47,288 nucleotides of DNA from Deltaproteobacteria bacterium. Lineage in GTDB: Bacteria > Myxococcota_A > UBA9160 > JAFDDA01. Location of the stretch: contig JAFDDA010000016.1 of assembly GCA_019311105.1 (NCBI GenBank), forward strand, positions 1 through 47,288, given 5' to 3'. Position 1 is the first letter of the stretch. Each line of letters starts with the position of its first letter. Position numbers and translations under genes: made by a program. Shown piece after piece: positions 1 to 8,061 of the stretch. The notes under the pieces were generated by a model. It was given only the letters and a program-made list of their open reading frames with translations. It searched no databases and was not told the origin of the DNA.

Positions 1-294
1 TTCGAGAACCGCGACAATTATTCGGGCGCGGGGCTGCCTCCGAACTCCCTGTCCGGCGTGTTCTTGACGCTCTGGGGCTCCACCAACCCCAACACTGACT
101 TCGCCGCTTTCGATGGCACGGCCGACACGTTCGGCGAGGCCTTCGACCTGGCCGCCGACCCGACGGGAGGTGCTCGTGGCATCGATCTCCGGCTCGAGCT
201 GAGCGCACCGATCCCGGAACCCTCGGCCCGCCCGCTCTACCTCGCCGGTCTGGCCATCGTCGGGTTCGGCGCCACGCGTCTTCGCAAGAGCTAG
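1..294 (+). CDS. PEP-CTERM sorting domain protein, 3' part only
   Basis: The frame is open from base 1 and ends at TAG 292-294, giving 97 visible residues; the gene starts outside the window. The C-terminus has the three-part PEP-CTERM signal: PIPEPS, a hydrophobic stretch (LYLAGLAIVGFGA) and a basic end (RLRKS). Proteins with this tail are secreted, then cut and sorted by an exosortase, usually in Gram-negative bacteria that make exopolysaccharide. The visible part before the tail is rich in Asp, Gly and Ala and shows no recognisable domain. The sorting call is firm; the function of the mature protein is unknown. Confidence 0.75.
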   Translation, partial: FENRDNYSGAGLPPNSLSGVFLTLWGSTNPNTDFAAFDGTADTFGEAFDLAADPTGGARGIDLRLELSAPIPEPSARPLYLAGLAIVGFGATRLRKS

Positions 295-321
295 CCGGAA
301 CCTTCTTCAGCCGAACTCCTC

Positions 322-354
322 GACGGGGTCGCAGCATCACGCTGCGGCCCCGTC
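322..354. terminator. Bidirectional hairpin terminator between convergent genes
   Basis: A 14-bp stem (322-335 with 341-354, one G-U pair) encloses a 5-nt loop and is followed by TT. It fills the 66-bp gap between the stop codons of the PEP-CTERM gene and the aminotransferase gene, so it can serve both strands. The downstream U-tract is short. Confidence 0.75.
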
Positions 355-360
355 TTGCAT

Positions 361-1500
361 CTAGGCTTCGAGTGCGGCGAGCAGGGCGTCGATCTCGCCC
401 TCGTCGTTGTAGAAGTGAGGCGAAGCGCGCACCGAGCCGCGCCGCGCGGCGAGGCACATCTTCGCGTCGGCGAGGCGCCGCACGGTCCGCCGGATCGACT
501 CCTCGCCCCAGCGGAATGCCACGATGCCCGAGGCCTCGGGCCCGCGGGGGCTCACGACGTGTGCGCCGCGCTCCTGGAGGCCCTCTACGAGCCGCTGCGT
601 CAGGCCCAGGACCCGCTCGGCGATGGCGTCCACCCCGAGCTCCAGGATCAGGTCGATGGCGGCTCCCAGCGCGAAGATGCCGCCCGTGTTCGGCGTCCCC
701 TCCTCATAACGCACCGCCGAGGGCTGAAGCTCCGTCTGATACGTGTCGAAATCGTGGTTGTTCGCGACGCTGCGCCAGCCGATGACCTTGGGCCGCAGGC
801 GCTCCTGCAGGGCTGCAGAGCAGTAGAAGACCCCGCAGCCTTCGACCGAGCAAAGCCACTTGTGCCCGTCGGCCGAGAGGAAGTCGACGCCGAGGGCGCC
901 GACGTCGAGGGGTAGGACGCCGAGGCTCTGGATCCCGTCGACGCAGAAGAGTACGCCGCGCTCACGACACAGAGCGCCGAGGGCGGCGAGGTCGTTGCGC
1001 GCGCCGCTGCCGAACTCCACGGAGGAGAGGGCCAGCATGCGCACGGATGGGTCGGCGAGTGCGGCTTCCACGACTTCGAGAGGCAGGCGGCCGTCGCGCC
1101 CGGGCAGTAGCGTCGTTTCCACGCCGCGCTCGCGCAGGGCCCACCACGGGTAGACGTTGGAGGGGTATTCGAGATCGCAGCCGAGGATGCGATCGCCCGG
1201 TCGCCAATCGAGGCCCTGGGCCACGAAGCCGAGGCCTTCGGTCGTGTTCTTGACGAAGGCGATCTCCTCGCTCTTCGCCCCGAGCAGCGTCGCGGCGCGG
1301 CCACGCACCCGCTCGATCTCGCTGTCGTAGAACGCGTCGTAGCGGAAGGCGCCCCGCCGGGTGGCCTCCGCCGCGTAGCGTGCGAGCGCCTCTGCAGCCC
1401 GGGTCGAAATCGGCGCCACGCCGGCGTGGTTCAGATAGACGAGTTCCCGGGTGACGGGGAAGAGGCTGCGCGTGCGCGCCCAGTTCGTGGGGCCGCTCAC
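361..1500 (-). CDS. Class V (NifS/isopenicillin-N-epimerase-like) PLP-dependent aminotransferase
   Basis: A 379-residue fold-type I PLP enzyme. The PLP lysine lies in SADGHKWL, preceded by the aspartate region FCVDGIQSLG; the N-terminal VYLNHAGVAPIS matches the substrate-entry segment of class V aminotransferases. I do not see the active-site cysteine loop of a true cysteine desulfurase, so an epimerase, lyase or aminotransferase role is as likely as desulfuration. The GTG start at 1500 overlaps the helicase stop by 4 bp (GTGA), which suggests translational coupling. An upstream in-frame start at 1590 exists but would lie entirely inside the helicase gene and adds low-complexity residues. Substrate unknown. 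Confidence 0.8.
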   Translation of the reverse strand: MSGPTNWARTRSLFPVTRELVYLNHAGVAPISTRAAEALARYAAEATRRGAFRYDAFYDSEIERVRGRAATLLGAKSEEIAFVKNTTEGLGFVAQGLDWRPGDRILGCDLEYPSNVYPWWALRERGVETTLLPGRDGRLPLEVVEAALADPSVRMLALSSVEFGSGARNDLAALGALCRERGVLFCVDGIQSLGVLPLDVGALGVDFLSADGHKWLCSVEGCGVFYCSAALQERLRPKVIGWRSVANNHDFDTYQTELQPSAVRYEEGTPNTGGIFALGAAIDLILELGVDAIAERVLGLTQRLVEGLQERGAHVVSPRGPEASGIVAFRWGEESIRRTVRRLADAKMCLAARRGSVRASPHFYNDEGEIDALLAALEA

Positions 1501-4408
1501 GACGGTGCCCCGGCGGCGGTGACCGCAGTCCGGCGGGTGGCAGCGACCCGGGTTGCAGCGGCCGCCTCCACCAGCTCGTCGAGGCACCACGGTGCCGGCA
1601 GCTTCACGCGCTGCTCGTCGCGCGTCTGAAAGATCAAATGGCCCTCCCGGCTGGCGTGTTCGAAGAGCTCACGCAGGATCTCGACATCGCGTTGGCAGTA
1701 GGACTCCACCAGGTCATGGCGGCCCTCGCGCCACCATTCGATCGATTGGAGCCCGTCGCCCGACTTGCCGACGCCGAGGGTCTGCTCGGCGAGGTGTGCG
1801 AGCGAGAGCCGGTAGCCCAAACGTGCATGGATGGCGTCGAGCATGTCGAAGGTCGCCAGGGTGTCGAAGTCGAGGTCGGTGTAGCCGCGCAGCACCTTGT
1901 AGTCGAAGCGGCGGATGTTGAACCCGATGACCAGGTCGGCTTCCGCCAACTGCTCGAGCAGCGCGTGCACCTCGCCCTCGCGGAAGCACCGGAAGCCACC
2001 GGTGCGCGAATCCCAAGTGACCGCCAGGGCGACGCGCATCAGGTGTGCGTTGTGCCAGCCGCCGACGTCCGCGGCCGAGCGCTGGGTCTCGAGATCGAAG
2101 AACACGACGCGGGGTGTCGGCTCGTCGAGCGACGCCTCGGCGCCGGGCGCCAGCTCGGTCGGCTCCGGGCTTGCGGCCTCGAGCAGGGCGGGCTCGACGA
2201 TCTCCGGGAGTGGCTCGTGGCCGAGCAGCAGCTGCAGAGCCTTCACCGAGGCCGCCTTGTCGAGGGGGCGGTTGCCACTGCCGCAGCGCGGCGAGTGGAT
2301 GCAGGCCGGGCAGCCCGCTTCGCACTCGCAATCTGCGATGCGTTCGAGGGTCGTCTCGAGCAGGGTCTCGAAGCGATCGAACAGGCTCGCCACGAGGCCG
2401 AGCCCGCCGGGCGTTCCGTCGTAGAGGAAGATCGCGGCCTTCTTGAGTTGGGGATGGCTCGTGGTCGAGATGCCGGCCACGTCGAACCGATCGCACAGGG
2501 CAAAGAGCGGGAACAGCGCGAGGGCTGCGTGCTCGATGCCGTGGATGCCACCCATCGGGTGCAGCTTCTCAGCCTTGAGGGCGGCCGGGATCTCGTCGGG
2601 GATCTCGAGCCAGAGCCCGTGGGTTTCGAAGGAACTCGGCGGCAGATCGAGGGGCTCGGTCCCCAGCAGATCCTGGCCATGGATGCGCCGCCGCTCGTAT
2701 CCCCGGATGAAGGTCGTCACCTTCACGCGCCCTTCCACGAGCAGGAAGCTGCCGGCCGGGCGTGCGCGATCGCGGGAGAGGATCTCCGTCTCCTTCTCCG
2801 AGACGGCCCGTGTGTAGTAGGGCACCTGGACGGGCCGCACGGTGACCGTGCGCTCGACCTCGTCGAGTCGCGTCACGAGGAACTGGCGGCCACGGTGCAG
2901 ATAGATGGCGCCCTCGTGGCATTCGGAGTAGACGAGGCCGCCTCCCACCGAGCCCACCGTCCGCGGCCGGGCGTCGCCTTCGGCCGCTTCTTCGATCGTG
3001 AAGCCGGTGCCGATGTTGCGCAGCGACACCTCCCGGTGGGGCCGGCGGCGCGCTGCGAACCACTCACGGCCGGTTTCGCTCTCGAGCAGTGCGCCTTCTC
3101 CTTCGAGCCGTCGGATCGCGGTGGCGACCGCGGGCTCGGAGACCCAGGGTTCGTCGCCCCGGAGCGGGATCTCCACGGCGGCGCAGGGGAGATGGGCCGC
3201 GAGCAACTCCTGGTTCCCCGGGTCGACCACGGCGTGCTCGAAGCGGTGGTCCACGAGCAAGTCGGGGTGGTGCACGAGGTACTGATCGAGGGCATCGGGT
3301 TGGGCCACGATGGCGATGGCCGCCTCGCGTTCCCGGCCCACTCGCCCGCCGCGCTGCCACAACGAGACCTGGCTGCCCGGGTATCCCACGAGGATGCAGA
3401 CGTCGAGTGCACCGACGTCGATCCCCATCTCGAGGGCCGAGGTCGAGATCACACCCAGCAGGTCTCCGGCGAACAACCGCTTCTCGATCTCGCGCCGTTC
3501 GTCACCCAGGTGTGCATCAGCTCCGTGATTCGACGCGCCTTGGTGAAGGCGAGCGTGCGCAGGCCGCAGCGGATCGACGCGCGGAACAGGCGCGCCGCGG
3601 CGGTGTAAGGGGAGCCGTCGGGGTTGAAGACCCAGAGGTGGCGGCGCGTGCGCGGCGCACCGTCCTGGGCCACGACCTGGAAGGGCAGGCCGGTGAGAGA
3701 CCGGGCCAGTTCGCCGGGGTTCCCGATCGTCGCCGAAGCGGCCACGACCTGGGGCTTGCGGCCGTGGAACTTCGCCACGCGCAGCAGCCGGCGCAGCACT
3801 TGAGCCACATGGGAGCCGAACACACCGCGGTAGGTGTGCAGCTCGTCCACCACGATGAGGGACAGGTCGCGGAAGAATGCCTCCCAGCTCATGTGGTTGG
3901 GCAAGATGCCGGCGTGCAGCATGTCGGGCGTCGTGATGAGGATGCGCGGCGGGTTCTTGCGGATCTTCCGCCGCTGACCCTGCGGGGTGTCGCCGTCGTA
4001 GATCGCGACATCCACCGGCACGCCAAGCGCCGACGCATCGCCTTCGAGTCCCAGTTGCTGGTCGCGCGCCAGGGCCTTCAACGGAAAGAGATAGAGCGCA
4101 CGCCGAGGCGGGTCGGCCAACGCGGAGCGCAGGGCCGGCAGGTTGTAGACGAGGCTCTTGCCGCTGGCGGTCGCCGTGGCGAGTGCCACGTTCTCGCCGC
4201 GGTCGATGTGCTCCAAGGCCCGGGCCTGGTGCGTGTAGACGTGTTCGATCCCGCGCGCCTCGAGCACGGGCTTCAACAGCTCGAAGCCCGCCGGCAGGGC
4301 GTCGGCCCACTCGGGGTCGCGCTCGGGCAGGAGCTGCTCGTGGCACAGGGCGTCGTCGAGTATGCCGTCGCGCCCGATTCGGGCGCGCAGCGCAGAGATG
4401 GAACTCAA
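1497..4408 (-). pseudogene. MrfA-type DEAD/DEAH helicase fused to MrfB-type exonuclease, frameshifted by an internal deletion
   Basis: The N-terminal part (about 4408 to 3510) carries superfamily 2 helicase motifs: Walker A ATASGKS, DEVH-like VVDELHTYRG, SAT in VAASATIG. The part after the break continues with ISTSALEMGIDVG, QRGGRVGR and a Cys cluster (CECEAGCPACIHSPRC), the Zn-binding C-terminal domain of the MrfA/YprA family. It ends with a DEDD 3'-5' exonuclease domain (FFDLET, IGFNIRRFDY, YCQRDVEIL), the MrfB/YprB function. In Bacillus subtilis MrfA and MrfB are separate proteins that repair mitomycin damage. Near 3508 the frame changes between TELMHTWV and DERREIEKRLF, where relatives have roughly 20 more residues, so a deletion not divisible by three is inferred. 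No ATG start is available; TTG at 4408 has GAAGG upstream. The break may be a consensus error. Confidence 0.7.
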
Positions 4409-4465
4409 GCCGCTGGACCTTCGGAGCTGGGGCGCCCGGTCCGGGCTGGGGGGGAGGAACGCCCC

Positions 4466-4479
4466 GACGTTATCACGTC
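4466..4479. promoter_or_regulatory. Palindrome in the helicase/Rrf2 divergent promoter region
   Basis: GACGT-TATC-ACGTC, 5-bp perfect arms with a 4-bp spacer, lies 30 bp upstream of the rrf2 GTG start and between the two divergent genes. Rrf2-family regulators commonly control their own promoter through short dyads, so it is a candidate operator. Position is the only evidence. Confidence 0.35.
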
Positions 4480-4508
4480 CTGCCGGGCTTTCCTCTACTC
4501 TCACGGCT

Positions 4509-4967
4509 GTGCGCTGGTCGCTCCAGGTCCAATACGGTGTCTACGCGATGTTCGATCTCGCCTACAACGGCCGCGAGACGCCGGTTCAGGTGCGGGTGAT
4601 CGGTGAGCGCCAACAGATCCCCACGCGCTACCTCGAGCAGATCTTCCAGCGCCTGCGCCGGGCTCGGCTCGTGGAGGGGAAACGGGGTCCCGGAGGCGGA
4701 TACCGGCTTTCCCGGGCGCCCGCGGAGATCACGCTGCTCGACATCGTCGAGGCGATCGAGGGCCCGCTGTCGCGCAGCCTCGTGCCGACCCTGGAGCCTC
4801 GGGGGCGTCGGCCCGTCCAGGCGTCCCGGCCCGGTTTCCTCTGGGAGGGTGTGGCCGAAGGCGTGGCTCGAAGCCTCGCCACGACCACCCTCGAGAGTCT
4901 GTGTCGCGAAGCCGCGCGGCGCGCCGTGAAACGAGCCGATGCCGACTCCCATACCTACGTCATCTGA
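4509..4967 (+). CDS. Rrf2 family transcriptional regulator without Fe-S cysteines
   Basis: 152 residues from GTG 4509. The N-terminus WSLQVQYGVYAMFDLAY and the winged-helix segment IPTRYLEQIFQRLRRARLVEGKRGPGGGYRLSRAP are the Rrf2 signature. The three cysteines that bind the Fe-S cluster in IscR and NsrR are absent; only one Cys is present, near the C-terminus. It is therefore more like the CymR type, which senses cysteine metabolism through a protein partner. A longer frame opens at 4362, but the start at 4509 gives the family N-terminus and leaves a promoter region. The next genes are an M67 peptidase and ATP sulfurylase, so a role in sulfur assimilation is inferred. Confidence 0.85.
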   Translation: MRWSLQVQYGVYAMFDLAYNGRETPVQVRVIGERQQIPTRYLEQIFQRLRRARLVEGKRGPGGGYRLSRAPAEITLLDIVEAIEGPLSRSLVPTLEPRGRRPVQASRPGFLWEGVAEGVARSLATTTLESLCREAARRAVKRADADSHTYVI

Positions 4968-4980
4968 GCGAGCGCTGACG

Positions 4981-5028
4981 GTCGTGGGCCTCGTGCAGAA
5001 CGACGTCGTGGGCCTCGTGCAGAACAAC
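4981..5028 (+). repeat. 24-bp tandem duplication upstream of the M67 gene
   Basis: Two adjacent 24-bp units (4981-5004, 5005-5028) share 23 of 24 bases, with a core of GTGGGCCTCGTGCAGAAC. They sit between the rrf2 stop and the M67 start. They may be a paired regulator site or one of the short tandem duplications found across this window. Confidence 0.7.
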
Positions 5029-5078
5029 GGTGTCTCGCCTAGACTGAGCCGCTCTTCGCAGCCGACCCGAGGCTCGCG

Positions 5079-5618
5079 TTGACCGAGCCCGAAGCGGTGG
5101 TCGAAAGAATCGAAATCGAACCGCAGCGACCGGCCGTCGGCATGGCCGAAGGCGTCCTCCACGAGATCCGCTCCCACGCGTTGGAGGCGGTCCCGGAGGA
5201 GTGCTGCGGCCTCGTCTTCGGCACGGGCATCGGGCTCGAGGGCGGAGGGGCCGGACGCTTCGGGCCGGTATACCGCTGCCACAACGTGATGGATCGAATG
5301 CACCAGGAAGACTCCAAAGCGTTCCCGAGGACCAACCGGGACGGTTTCTACATCGACCCGCGCGAGCTGTTGAGTGCCGCGGCGGAGGCGGAGGCCGCGG
5401 GGCTCGAGGTGACGGTGGTCTATCACTCCCACGTCGGAGCGGCGGCTTACTTCTCCGAGATGGATCGCCGCTTCGCGACCCAGCCGGGCTTTCCCTTCCC
5501 ACGGGCCGACCACCTCGTCGTCTCGGTGTTGGGGCGTCAGGTCCATGAGCTGGGCTTGTTCCGGCCGAGCCCCGAGGGCGAGCTCACGGGCCACCGCGTG
5601 GAGTCGCTGCCCTCGTGA
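5079..5618 (+). CDS. JAMM/MPN (M67 family) metallopeptidase
   Basis: 179 residues if TTG 5079 is used; ATG 5142 would give 158 residues and still keep the whole domain. The JAMM zinc motif is complete: HSH, seven residues, S, two residues, D in [15 protein letters not shown]. The family signature [10 protein letters not shown] lies upstream of it. Bacterial M67 enzymes of this size cut ubiquitin-like sulfur carriers (ThiS/MoaD/CysO type) or remove cysteine from them, as Mec does in mycobacteria. No such carrier gene is visible in the window. The stop overlaps the next gene by 4 bp. The Rrf2 and ATP sulfurylase neighbours fit a role in sulfur or cysteine metabolism. Confidence 0.8.
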   Translation: MTEPEAVVERIEIEPQRPAVGMAEGVLHEIRSHALEAVPEECCGLVFGTGIGLEGGGAGRFGPVYRCHNVMDRMHQEDSKAFPRTNRDGFYIDPRELLSAAAEAEAAGLEVTVVYHSHVGAAAYFSEMDRRFATQPGFPFPRADHLVVSVLGRQVHELGLFRPSPEGELTGHRVESLPS

Positions 5619-6640
5619 GACTCCTGCGCGTCTTGGCCTTTGCGGCGCTGGCCGGGCTCACGGCCTGCGCGATGCCGCTCCCGACGGAGAGCCTGCCGGA
5701 GACGCCCCTGGCGTTCATCCATCGCACGTCCGCGCAGGGGCGCGACCGGGCGGATCTCCTGCAGCGTCGGCGCGGCGAGCAGGCGAAGTCGGGCAAGGGC
5801 GTCATGAAGCTCAACGAGCTCGAGAACATGCTCGGCCGGATTCGCGGCATATCGAAAGACATGAAGCCCGAGCTCCAGGGCCGGCTCGCCCTCTACCACC
5901 CGCGCACCCAACGAGTCGAGCTGATCGATGCGTTCATTCCCGGCGCTCTGCCTTGCGATTGGAGCCAGGACCGGACGCGGCTGCTGGTCGCGAGCGGGCA
6001 GCGCGGCGTGCCGCGGCTCTTCGACTATTCGGTCCCACGCAAAGAGGTCGCCCAGGCCGTCGCGGGCCCGCCGGGCGCCGTCCAGATCAGCGGCGCCTAC
6101 GCACCGAGCGGTCGAGTGGCCTACGCGGACGTCCGGCGGACGCAGGCGGGCGTGGAGACGATGCTTTGGATGACGGGCGGCGGCGGCGCTGTCGCCCGGC
6201 AGCTCACGAAGGGGCCCCGGGACAACGCCGTCCGCTGGTCGCCCGACGGCAAGGTGATCCTCTTCGAGGGCGTTCTGAGCAACGGGGCTCCCGTCATCAA
6301 GGCCCTGGACGTGCTCGAAGAGCACTCGGAGCCGCGCGTGATCGCACGGGGTCGCGAGGCGCGCTTCTCCCCACGCGGCGACTGGGTCGTCTACAGCCGC
6401 GAGCGCGGGCCGGGCTGGCGCCTCTGGCGGATGCGGCCCGATGGGACGGGGAAGACCGCGCTCGGCCACGCCGTTCAGGGTCTGGCCGACGAGCGGCACC
6501 CGACGATCTCACCGGACGGGCAGTACGTGGCCTACATGGCCGAAGCGAACGACCGCCAACAGATCCGGATCCGCGCCATGGATGGCAGCGGCGACCGTCT
6601 ACTCATCGAGGACGCAGACGGAACCATGCCGGTCTGGTAG
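5615..6640 (+). CDS. Lipoprotein with TolB-like beta-propeller repeats
   Basis: 341 residues from a GTG that overlaps the M67 stop (GTGA). The N-terminus is a lipoprotein signal, [18 protein letters not shown], with a lipobox ending at Cys18. The C-terminal two thirds carries WD40/PD40-like blades: [42 protein letters not shown]. The middle segment [29 protein letters not shown] is charged and unusual. The periplasmic or outer-membrane propeller may bind protein or peptide; true TolB is unlikely because no tol genes are nearby. Function unknown. Confidence 0.75.
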   Translation: MRLLRVLAFAALAGLTACAMPLPTESLPETPLAFIHRTSAQGRDRADLLQRRRGEQAKSGKGVMKLNELENMLGRIRGISKDMKPELQGRLALYHPRTQRVELIDAFIPGALPCDWSQDRTRLLVASGQRGVPRLFDYSVPRKEVAQAVAGPPGAVQISGAYAPSGRVAYADVRRTQAGVETMLWMTGGGGAVARQLTKGPRDNAVRWSPDGKVILFEGVLSNGAPVIKALDVLEEHSEPRVIARGREARFSPRGDWVVYSRERGPGWRLWRMRPDGTGKTALGHAVQGLADERHPTISPDGQYVAYMAEANDRQQIRIRAMDGSGDRLLIEDADGTMPVW

Positions 6641-6662
6641 CCGCCCGCGAGGGTGCTCGAAG

Positions 6663-6712
6663 TTGCACCCCGGCTGCGCGGTGCTGCACCCCGGGCGCTG
6701 CGTGCTACACCC
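6663..6712 (+). promoter_or_regulatory. Three direct repeats upstream of sat
   Basis: TTGCACCCC (6663), CTGCACCCC (6684) and CTACACCCC (6704) recur at spacings of 21 and 20 bp, about two helical turns, so they would face one side of the DNA. They end about 50 bp before the sat start. This looks like an array of regulator sites, possibly for the Rrf2 protein encoded nearby; a plain tandem duplication is the alternative. Confidence 0.45.
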
Positions 6713-6763
6713 CCCACCGCGAACGCCCCGCACGAGTCGCCGGAGCGAGAGGAGTTGGAGTTC

Positions 6764-8032
6764 ATGGCCTCGAAGACCGACACGAGAGATCTGGTCCCGG
6801 TTCATGGCGGCCTCGCCGAGCCGGTAGATCGCAGCGTTTCGCTGCGGGATCGCAAGGAATTCCTCGCGGGCGTCGAAGGCCTCCCCCGCGCTCAGGTCCG
6901 CCGGGCGGACCTGTCGACCGTCTACCGGTTTGGCGACGGCGCCCTCTCGCCCCTGGAAGGGCCCATGGGCGAGGTGGCCTGGCGCCGCGTCCTCGACGAG
7001 GCCGTGGTGATCGCTGACGGCAAGCCCTACGCCTGGGGCATCCCGCTGTCGCTTCCCGTGACCGACGCCGAGGCGGAAGCACTTTCGCCGGGCGGCTCCG
7101 TGGCGCTCGAGAACGAGGCCGGTGAGATCGTGGCCGTGGTCGAGGGCCTCGAGGTCTTCGAATGGGACAAGGCGGCCTACGTAAAGGGCGTCTACGGCAC
7201 CGAGCGCACGGATCACCCGGGCGGCGCCCAAGCCACCGACGACGAGCGCACGAAGCTCCTCGGGGGTTCGATCCGCACGTTGCCCCAGCGCTTCCCCGAG
7301 GCGTACTCCCAGTACATGCTCTCGCCGCGCATGACCCGCGCGTTCATCCGCGACCGGAAGTGGGAGCGGGCGCTGGCCTTTCAGACGCGCAACCCGCTGC
7401 ACCGAGCCCACGAGTACGCGCTCGTGGCCGGCGCCGAGCGCGTCACCGGGGAGGGCCACTTCACGGGCGTGGTGCTGAACCCGCTGGTCGGAGAGCTGAA
7501 GGGCGACGACGTCCCCGCCGCGACGCGCATGCGTTGCTACGAGACCCTCCACGACCTCGAGTTGCTCGGTGAGGGCGACTTGGACGAGAGCCTCTGGGCC
7601 AAGGCGGGCTGGGGCCTGGCCGAGGTCTTCGAGCTGCTCGGTCTCGACATCAAGATGTTCTACGGCGGTCCGCGCGAGGCGATCATGCACGCGGTCTATC
7701 GCCAGAACTACGGCTTCAGCGATCTCGTGATCGGCCGCAAGCATGCGGATGCCCCGTACTTCGACGGCTCGCCGATCTGGGGCGACTTCGATGCCCAGGA
7801 GATCTTCGACAACCTTGCCGGCGAGCTGCACATCCAGCCGTGCAAGATCGGCTTCGCGGCGTTCTACGAGTCGCTCGGTCGCGTGGACCTCACGGAGAAT
7901 CATGCGGACGAGAAGCCCTACGGCATCAGCGGGACCAAGGTGCGCGAGCAGTTGAAGGGCGGCGAGCGGCCCGACGCGCGCATCATGCGGCCCGAGGTCG
8001 CCGACATCCTGATCGACGCCTACAAGGACTGA
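6764..8032 (+). CDS. sat: Sulfate adenylyltransferase (ATP sulfurylase, Sat type)
   Basis: 422 residues. It makes adenosine phosphosulfate from sulfate and ATP, the entry step of sulfate assimilation, or the reverse step in sulfur oxidation. The PUA-like N-terminal domain is followed by the catalytic domain with QTRNPLHRAH (residues 207-216, the HxxH nucleotide motif) and GRKHADAP. It belongs to the single-chain Sat family rather than CysD/CysN, and carries no APS kinase fusion. ATG 6764 follows purine-rich GAGAGGAG; an in-frame start at 6653 would read through the TGCACCCC repeats and is unlikely. The upstream Rrf2-M67 pair suggests sulfur-responsive control. Confidence 0.93.
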   Translation: MASKTDTRDLVPVHGGLAEPVDRSVSLRDRKEFLAGVEGLPRAQVRRADLSTVYRFGDGALSPLEGPMGEVAWRRVLDEAVVIADGKPYAWGIPLSLPVTDAEAEALSPGGSVALENEAGEIVAVVEGLEVFEWDKAAYVKGVYGTERTDHPGGAQATDDERTKLLGGSIRTLPQRFPEAYSQYMLSPRMTRAFIRDRKWERALAFQTRNPLHRAHEYALVAGAERVTGEGHFTGVVLNPLVGELKGDDVPAATRMRCYETLHDLELLGEGDLDESLWAKAGWGLAEVFELLGLDIKMFYGGPREAIMHAVYRQNYGFSDLVIGRKHADAPYFDGSPIWGDFDAQEIFDNLAGELHIQPCKIGFAAFYESLGRVDLTENHADEKPYGISGTKVREQLKGGERPDARIMRPEVADILIDAYKD

Positions 8033-8036
8033 GCTC

Positions 8037-8061
8037 GGGCCCACCCCAGGCGGTTGGGCTC
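8037..8061. terminator. Weak hairpin between convergent genes
   Basis: GGGCCCA (8037-8043) pairs with TGGGCTC (8055-8061) with one G-U pair, in the 27 bp between the sat stop and the GAF-protein stop. There is no U-tract. Position between convergent genes is the main support. Confidence 0.35.

Noticed and set aside
1638-3608. Plus-strand open frame opposite the helicase
   Set aside because: No domain; it mirrors the helicase and exonuclease reading frame.
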